Part shown: positions 42,625-46,599 of the stretch, one piece after another | Layout: each line of letters begins with the position of its first letter | Position numbering within the stretch: the first letter of the stretch is position 1 | Assembly (NCBI GenBank): GCA_964501335.1 | Contig: CAZCTC010000061.1 | Coordinates: forward strand, 1 to 46,599 | DNA length: 46,599 nt | Direction: 5' to 3' | Origin: CAZCTC01 sp964501335 | Lineage (GTDB): Bacteria; Chloroflexota; Anaerolineae; B4-G1; SLSP01 | Made by a program: the position numbers and the translations under genes | Notes under the pieces: generated by a model | What the model saw: only the letters and a program-made list of their open reading frames with translations | Told to the model about the DNA's origin: nothing | The model's database searches: none

Positions 42625-42993
42625 ATGAGTGTCCAAACCCAATTTGAGTTCACTTTGCCCATCGGTTACATGGATGAGAATGGCACCGTTCATCGACAGG
42701 GCATGATGCGCCTGGCGACCGCTATGGATGAAATTGCGCCCTTGCGCGATGTGCGGGTGCGCGCCAACCAGGCTTACCTGGTCATCATTTTGCTGTCGCG
42801 GGTGGTGGTGCGGTTGGGAACGCTGCAATCTGTCCATACCGGGGTCATCGAAAACCTGTTCGCAGCCGATCTGGCTTACCTGCAGGAATTCTACCGCCGA
42901 ATCAATGAGCAAGGCACCAGCGAGATTACGGTGACCTGCCCCGAGTGCAAAACCGAATTTCAACTGGATTTGGCTAACCTGGGGGGATCGTAG
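42625..42993 (+). CDS. eCIS tail-assembly chaperone-like protein, upstream frame
   Basis: A 122-residue protein placed where contractile tails carry their assembly chaperone, directly after tube and before the later tube-like genes. It contains FEFTLPIGYMDENGTVHRQGMMRLATAMDEI, followed by a helical IILLSRVVVRLGTLQSVHTGVIENLFAADLAYLQEFYRRIN. A short CPECKTEFQLDL segment near the end has two Cys in a zinc-knuckle-like spacing. The last codons are GGG GGA TCG TAG and coincide with a -1 slippery site. AGGAG lies about 10 nt upstream of the ATG. A G/GT-like arrangement with the next frame is proposed. Confidence 0.8.
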   Translation: MSVQTQFEFTLPIGYMDENGTVHRQGMMRLATAMDEIAPLRDVRVRANQAYLVIILLSRVVVRLGTLQSVHTGVIENLFAADLAYLQEFYRRINEQGTSEITVTCPECKTEFQLDLANLGGS

Positions 42994-43030
42994 GCTACCC
43001 CCTCGACCGCCTACACGAAGAGGTAGCCTA
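42981..43030 (+). promoter_or_regulatory. Programmed -1 frameshift signal (slippery heptamer plus stem)
   Basis: The heptamer G GGG GGA at 42981-42987 is in the zero frame of the upstream gene. Three nt later a perfect 9-bp stem starts: TAGGCTACC (42991-42999) with GGTAGCCTA (43022-43030), loop 22 nt. The zero-frame TAG stop is the first three bases of the stem. The DUF6760-like frame is the -1 frame. Confidence 0.72.
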
Positions 43031-43145
43031 TCTCGCATATCATTTTCATTGGCCGCGCGAGGAGATTTTGAACCTGGAACACCCCGAGCGGCAACGCTGG
43101 GTGGAGGAGGTTGCCAAGATCAACCGCCGGCTCAATCAATTGTAG
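42987..43145 (+). CDS. DUF6760-like protein, expressed by -1 frameshift from the preceding gene
   Basis: A 52-residue reading frame beginning IVGYPLDRLHEEVAYLAYHF and continuing HWPREEILNLEHPERQRWVE, the hallmark of the small DUF6760 proteins found in eCIS loci, ending at TAG 43143. It has no ATG, GTG or TTG before the conserved part: codons after the in-frame TAA at 42975 are CCT GGG GGG ATC GTA GGC TAC. The first TTG falls inside the conserved region. A -1 slip at 42981-42987 joins it to 121 residues of the preceding protein, giving a 173-residue fusion. An ATC start cannot be excluded. Confidence 0.8.
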   Translation: MVGYPLDRLHEEVAYLAYHFHWPREEILNLEHPERQRWVEEVAKINRRLNQL

Positions 43146-43164
43146 GCATAGGGTTCGCCCGTGG

Positions 43165-43185
43165 CTCCAGCTCTTGCAGCTGGAG
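43165..43185 (+). other. Short intergenic hairpin in eCIS operon
   Basis: A perfect 8-bp stem CTCCAGCT (43165-43172) with AGCTGGAG (43178-43185), loop CTTGC. No T run, so not a terminator. It lies in the 90-bp gap before the second tube-family gene. Confidence 0.5.
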
Positions 43186-43235
43186 TTGTGGCGTAGATCA
43201 ACCGCCGGTATTTTTTGGCAAGGAGTACAGAGCCT

Positions 43236-43922
43236 ATGCCAGTTAAATCAAGTCTAAAGCGTGAAGCAGATGACTGGCTTCAGAAACTTTTAGGGGAGGG
43301 CAATAAGAGCAAGAGCTCGTTGCCGGCTCCCGCTTTTAAGTATCTGATTGAGATGAACGGCATTTTGGTGGGAGCATTTACCGAATGTTCCGGACTGAAT
43401 GCCGAGCGTGAGGTTGAGCTTCATAAAGAAGGCGGCGTTAATGACCATGTCCATATGCTGCCCGGTCGTACCACCCGCACCAATATCCAGCTGAAGCGTG
43501 GTATTACGCTGGATAACAAGTTGTGGGAATGGTATGACAAGGGTATTCATACCGGGCTGGCCAAGGAAAGCAAGCTTTGTGTGTTGCTCTACAATCAGCA
43601 CGGTGAATTGGTCCGGCGTTGGGAAATCCCTGAAGCCTTCCCGGTGAAATGGGTAGGTCCTACGCTGGAAACGAGCAGCAATCAGGTGGCCATCGAGATG
43701 CTGGAGATCGCTCCTGCCGGGAGCAAAGCGGCCGGGGCCACGATTTCCAGAAAAGAAGAAGAGGGAGCGGCGGTTACCGGTACCGGGTCGTCAACGGGCG
43801 ACGTCGATCCCAAGCAGGCCATCAACGTAGATGATCTGGCGAAGAAGGTTTACAAGTTGATGCGGAATGAAGTGCGGTTGGATCAGGAACGTAGCGCCCG
43901 GCGCGGCTATTCCGACCGCTGA
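43236..43922 (+). CDS. eCIS tube-family protein (second copy)
   Basis: A 228-residue gp19-like protein. The tube fold covers about 30-155: PAFKYLIEMNGILVGAFTECSGL, ELHKEGGVNDHVHMLPGRTT, IQLKRGITLDNKLWEWYDKGI and SSNQVAIEMLEIAPAG. A Ser/Gly/Glu-rich linker leads to a helical C-terminus, VDDLAKKVYKLMRNEVRLDQE, a charged tail common in eCIS components next to baseplate genes. ATG at 43236 is used, with AGGAG ten nt upstream; a TTG at 43215 is less likely. In related clusters such extra tube-like proteins act at the tube-baseplate junction. Confidence 0.9.
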   Translation: MPVKSSLKREADDWLQKLLGEGNKSKSSLPAPAFKYLIEMNGILVGAFTECSGLNAEREVELHKEGGVNDHVHMLPGRTTRTNIQLKRGITLDNKLWEWYDKGIHTGLAKESKLCVLLYNQHGELVRRWEIPEAFPVKWVGPTLETSSNQVAIEMLEIAPAGSKAAGATISRKEEEGAAVTGTGSSTGDVDPKQAINVDDLAKKVYKLMRNEVRLDQERSARRGYSDR

Positions 43923-43943
43923 TCTTCGTCTTAGGGAGGAACT

Positions 43944-44630
43944 ATGAGTGACGATTTGGGCTCCAAATTAAGAAAGGGTGCGTCTGTCGCAGGTAGTGTG
44001 TCCGGCGGCCTGAGCCGTGCTGCAGAGCTGGCAGACATGCTGACCCAGAAGGGCAAGATTTCTACGGGAGGATCGCGCGATGCGGCTCTGGCGGCTTTGA
44101 AGGCCGGCGGCAAAGCGGTGATTTCGGCCTCCAATCTGAACAGTGTTCTGGCCGGCATGAAGAAATCCAGCGGCCCTGATCCTGTTCCGGCTTTCAAGTT
44201 CACCATTGAGATCGGCGGCAGTGTGGTGGGCAAGTTCACGGAGTGCAGCGGGCTGGGACTCGAGCGCGAAGTGGAAACTCACAAAGAGGGCGGCGTCAAT
44301 GACCACGTCCATTTGCTGCCGGGGCGGACCACGCAGGCGCGGGTTACGTTGAAGCGTGGGATTACGGCCGACATGAAGTTGTGGGACTGGTACCAGAAGG
44401 GACTCTATACCTGTCTGGTCGAGCCGAAGATGGTGTCGATTGTTCTGTATGCACGGGACAGCGCGTCGGAAGTTCGGCGGTGGAATTTGATGGGCGCCTA
44501 TCCGGTCAAGTGGAGCGGACCTTCGCTCAACACGGGCAGCACGGAACTGGCGTTTGAGACGATTGAGCTGGCTCATCAGGGGCTGAGCATCATTTCGGGC
44601 GGCAAACTACCGATTTTCATTGCCTTCTAA
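43944..44630 (+). CDS. eCIS tube-family protein (third copy, N-terminally extended)
   Basis: A 228-residue gp19-like protein. The tube fold covers about 78-225: PAFKFTIEIGGSVVGKFTECSGL, ETHKEGGVNDHVHLLPGRTT, VTLKRGITADMKLWDWYQKGL and GSTELAFETIELAHQGLSI. The first 75 residues are an Ala/Gly/Ser/Lys-rich helical extension not present in the others. It is more similar to the preceding copy (shared HKEGGVNDHVH-LPGRTT) than to the main tube. GGGAGG lies just upstream, 21 nt after the previous stop. Role probably at the tube initiator/baseplate end. Confidence 0.9.
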   Translation: MSDDLGSKLRKGASVAGSVSGGLSRAAELADMLTQKGKISTGGSRDAALAALKAGGKAVISASNLNSVLAGMKKSSGPDPVPAFKFTIEIGGSVVGKFTECSGLGLEREVETHKEGGVNDHVHLLPGRTTQARVTLKRGITADMKLWDWYQKGLYTCLVEPKMVSIVLYARDSASEVRRWNLMGAYPVKWSGPSLNTGSTELAFETIELAHQGLSIISGGKLPIFIAF

Positions 44631-45005
44631 TTTCTTGGGGTTGGTTGACGGTTTTTCATTTAGTGCGAGCTTTGTGTCGGTTCAGTTTCAGTTAATGTCC
44701 CAGACCGCGGGTGTTACTTTTAACCAGTTTTAGTGAGAGACCCTGCGGCCCATCCATTAGTATTATTGGATTGTAAAAAAATTTTGGGCGTGAATATGGT
44801 CCCTGGCCTTGGGGGCTGGGGTGTTATTGTAAATAGTTCCGGTCGATCGCCAGGAAAAGATATAGCAACGGAAGCCGGCGAAAGGATCAGCGGATCCGGG
44901 AAGTCCACGGTTCTGAACTGTTTCCATTTGTTATACACTGCCGGATCGATCGGATTTTTGAACTTTTTAATCCTGAAAGTCAGGAATTGAGCAGGCAAAA
45001 AAACT
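44631..45005 (+). other. 375-bp gap in the eCIS operon
   Basis: No convincing gene. Frames on either strand of about 85-92 codons have no family signal and lack good ribosome-binding sites. Composition is less GC rich than the flanking genes, with several short A/T runs. No clear promoter or terminator is seen. Confidence 0.5.
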
Positions 45006-46599
45006 ATGAGCGATCAAAAGGCAAACCAGGCAGAAAGCGCGCCGTCTCCACAGACCGGTGCTGAGCCCGGCAGCGGCCTGGCGGAGCGGATTGTCGGGCG
45101 CCTGCAACGGGCCACGGCGATGATCTCGCCGTGGGTCCAGCGCTGGTTAAAGAGCGATGGGGGAGATTCCGTGGCCAGCTCGGTGCAACGTCAGACTACC
45201 CTGACGACGCCGGGCAATGCAACGATTGTGGCGCGGTCTACTGAGACAGTAGATCGCAATACCGTTTGGAAGCCACGGACTGAAACTATGCCCGTTGTGG
45301 CCATGGAGCGCTATGCCGGGCAGGTATTACAGCGCTTCGATGATAACCCCGCCGCTCGGTATACTCCCCAGGAACAACCGGCTCAACAGAGTGAGGGCGA
45401 GAGCTCTAACAGTGATTCGCCCTTTGTGTTGGCTGGAATTCCTGGCGCCAGCAGCAGCGCCACTGTAAACCGCAGCGTCAGCGATGAATCTTCTTCGGCT
45501 TCTCCCGGCTCAGAGACTCTGGGCGGAGAGGAACCAGGATGGCTGCGCCGCGCTCCTTCAGCGAAAGATATTGATGCTATCCGCCGGAAAGTTGCCGGTG
45601 TTTCGGGTAGCAATTCGACTCCAGAACCTCCGGTTGTATTCCCCAAGGCTGAACCCGTTGTGGAAAAGCCTGTCCAGCGGTCACGTTTCGATCCTTTGGC
45701 GCAGCGTTCGCCTGCGCCGGCGGCTCAAGATCGGTCACGCATTCGGCCGGTCTCGCGTGTGGAAGAGGTCGTGCAGGAATCCTCACTCCCGGGAGGACCT
45801 TCCTTGCAGGATATTCGTCGGGTGCGCGTGGGCGATCCGGTTATGCGGGCCTCAGACAGCGAGGTCAATCGGAGCGTGCAACGGGCCGCTGAACCGGATT
45901 CCGGGGATTTCGACGGGGGCGATGCAGACAGCCCCGAAGCTTTCCTCGCCCAGTCAGCGCCGCGCTCACCGGCAGCGGTGCAACGGGCAGCCGCCCCACC
46001 GATCGAGATCAAAGGGCCTGCGGCCCGCGCTGAACAGTTTACGGACGAACCTACCGTCCAGCCGTCCAGCGAACCGATCGAGATCAAGGGGCCGGCGATG
46101 CGGGGCCGACCTCCGGTCCAGCGCAAGCCTGTAGCCGCGGAACCTGTTGTGCAGCGGGAAGCGGAGCCGACTTCGGCTTCTGCGCCTGCCGCGCAGGTTT
46201 CTGCTGCACCGTCAGTTCAGCGGGCCGCTGTGGAGAGTCCTTCTTCACCTGCGGTGCAGCGGGCGGTTGAAGATGCGGCCCCTTTCGCAGAGAATTTCTC
46301 GACCCCGGCGGAGAGCGCTCCGACGGGGAATAGCAGTGCTCCTGTGGTTCAGCGGATGGCGACTCCTTCTGCGGTTCCGACTCCTGTACCTTCGGTGATC
46401 AGCCGGGCGGCGCAGGAAGAGGAAGAAGTCTCCCGGATGCCGATCCAACGGGCGGCCCAGGAAGAGGAAGAAGTCTCCCGGATGCCGATCCAACGGGCGG
46501 CCCAGGAAGAGGAAGAAGTCTCCCGGATGCCGATCCAACGGGCGGCCCAGGAAGAGGAAGAAGTCTCCCGGATGCCGATCCAACGGGCGGCCCAGGAAG
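45006..46599 (+). CDS. Large VQR-rich, repeat-bearing eCIS-associated protein (5' part)
   Basis: An open reading frame of at least 531 codons running off the window, starting MSDQKANQAESAPSPQTG. It is hydrophilic and largely disordered, rich in Pro, Ala, Ser, Glu. A VQR tripeptide recurs about a dozen times (VQRQ, VQRS, VQRA, VQRK, VQRE). At the visible end, four 15-residue units RAAQEEEEVSRMPIQ and part of a fifth stand in tandem. Long VQR-type linkers often precede DUF4157 metallopeptidase-like domains in eCIS-linked proteins, so a cargo or assembly protein is plausible. No catalytic domain is seen in this part. It is the last gene in view. Confidence 0.75.
   Translation, partial: MSDQKANQAESAPSPQTGAEPGSGLAERIVGRLQRATAMISPWVQRWLKSDGGDSVASSVQRQTTLTTPGNATIVARSTETVDRNTVWKPRTETMPVVAMERYAGQVLQRFDDNPAARYTPQEQPAQQSEGESSNSDSPFVLAGIPGASSSATVNRSVSDESSSASPGSETLGGEEPGWLRRAPSAKDIDAIRRKVAGVSGSNSTPEPPVVFPKAEPVVEKPVQRSRFDPLAQRSPAPAAQDRSRIRPVSRVEEVVQESSLPGGPSLQDIRRVRVGDPVMRASDSEVNRSVQRAAEPDSGDFDGGDADSPEAFLAQSAPRSPAAVQRAAAPPIEIKGPAARAEQFTDEPTVQPSSEPIEIKGPAMRGRPPVQRKPVAAEPVVQREAEPTSASAPAAQVSAAPSVQRAAVESPSSPAVQRAVEDAAPFAENFSTPAESAPTGNSSAPVVQRMATPSAVPTPVPSVISRAAQEEEEVSRMPIQRAAQEEEEVSRMPIQRAAQEEEEVSRMPIQRAAQEEEEVSRMPIQRAAQE
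46404..46599 (+). repeat. 45-bp in-frame tandem repeat
   Basis: Four full copies start at 46404, 46449, 46494 and 46539, with 16 nt of a fifth to the edge. Copy 1 differs at one base (46412); copies 2-4 are identical. The array encodes RAAQEEEEVSRMPIQ repeats. Confidence 0.95.

Noticed and set aside
43049..43246. Plus-strand frame overlapping the DUF6760 coding region
   Set aside because: It is a different frame from the conserved HFHWPREEILNLEHPE sequence, and has no family resemblance.
44733..44990. 85-codon open frame in the eCIS gap
   Set aside because: No ribosome-binding site, no recognisable family, and an antisense frame of similar length covers it; probably chance.
39224..46599. 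Prophage
   Set aside because: No capsid, portal, terminase, integrase or lysis gene in view; DUF4255 and DUF6760 are eCIS-associated.

Overview
The window looks like chromosomal DNA of a free-living bacterium, most likely a member of the Chloroflexota (Anaerolineae-like). This rests on the gene families present (adenosine-specific kinase, SagB-type oxidoreductase, many family-39-type membrane glycosyltransferases, a LexA with a GAAC-type operator, an extracellular contractile injection system) and on the GC-rich coding style. It is an inference; there is no rRNA or tRNA to anchor it.

Layout. 1-3.3 kb: repeat-rich leader and a flippase-like membrane protein. 3.3-6.8 kb (minus strand): two tandem response regulators, then a tightly coupled four-gene operon (adenosine-specific kinase, SagB-type nitroreductase, terpenoid-cyclase-fold protein, NUDIX hydrolase). 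6.9-12.7 kb: tyrS and a divergent large secreted subtilisin-like protease. 12.7-15.5 kb (minus): RlmD-like rRNA methyltransferase, ECF-type S component, lexA with its own operator-containing promoter. 15.9-22.7 kb (minus): two solute-binding lipoproteins, a WecA/MraY-like glycan transferase, upp, a small unknown protein and rarA. 23.1-26.8 kb (plus): a slipin and an SsuABC-type ABC importer. 27.1-34 kb (plus): a replication/recombination group (dnaX, ybaB, recR) interleaved with a glycosyltransferase, a PH-like membrane protein, a HAD phosphatase and the threonylcarbamoyl-AMP synthase. 34.2-39 kb: a second family-39-type glycosyltransferase and an ABC-2 exporter.

39-46.6 kb: the start of an extracellular contractile injection system (eCIS): DUF4255/Pvc16-like terminator, sheath, tube, a tail-assembly-chaperone-like gene, a DUF6760-like reading frame, two more tube-family proteins and the 5' part of a large VQR-rich, repeat-bearing protein. 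A single sigma-70-type promoter and a ~160-nt structured leader precede it, and an intrinsic terminator-like hairpin separates sheath/tube from the later genes. The operon runs off the right edge.

Two observations stand out. First, the eCIS chaperone-like gene ends in a -1 slippery heptamer (G GGG GGA) followed 3 nt later by a perfect 9-bp stem. The DUF6760-like frame that follows is in the -1 frame and has no usable start codon, so the pair looks like a programmed -1 frameshift fusion, as in tailed-phage G/GT chaperones. Second, the intergenic spaces hold about a dozen copies of a ~130-160 bp dispersed element. Its hairpin stems differ in sequence between copies but keep perfect pairing, around a conserved TCTG/CAGA loop whose orientation flips relative to the flanks.
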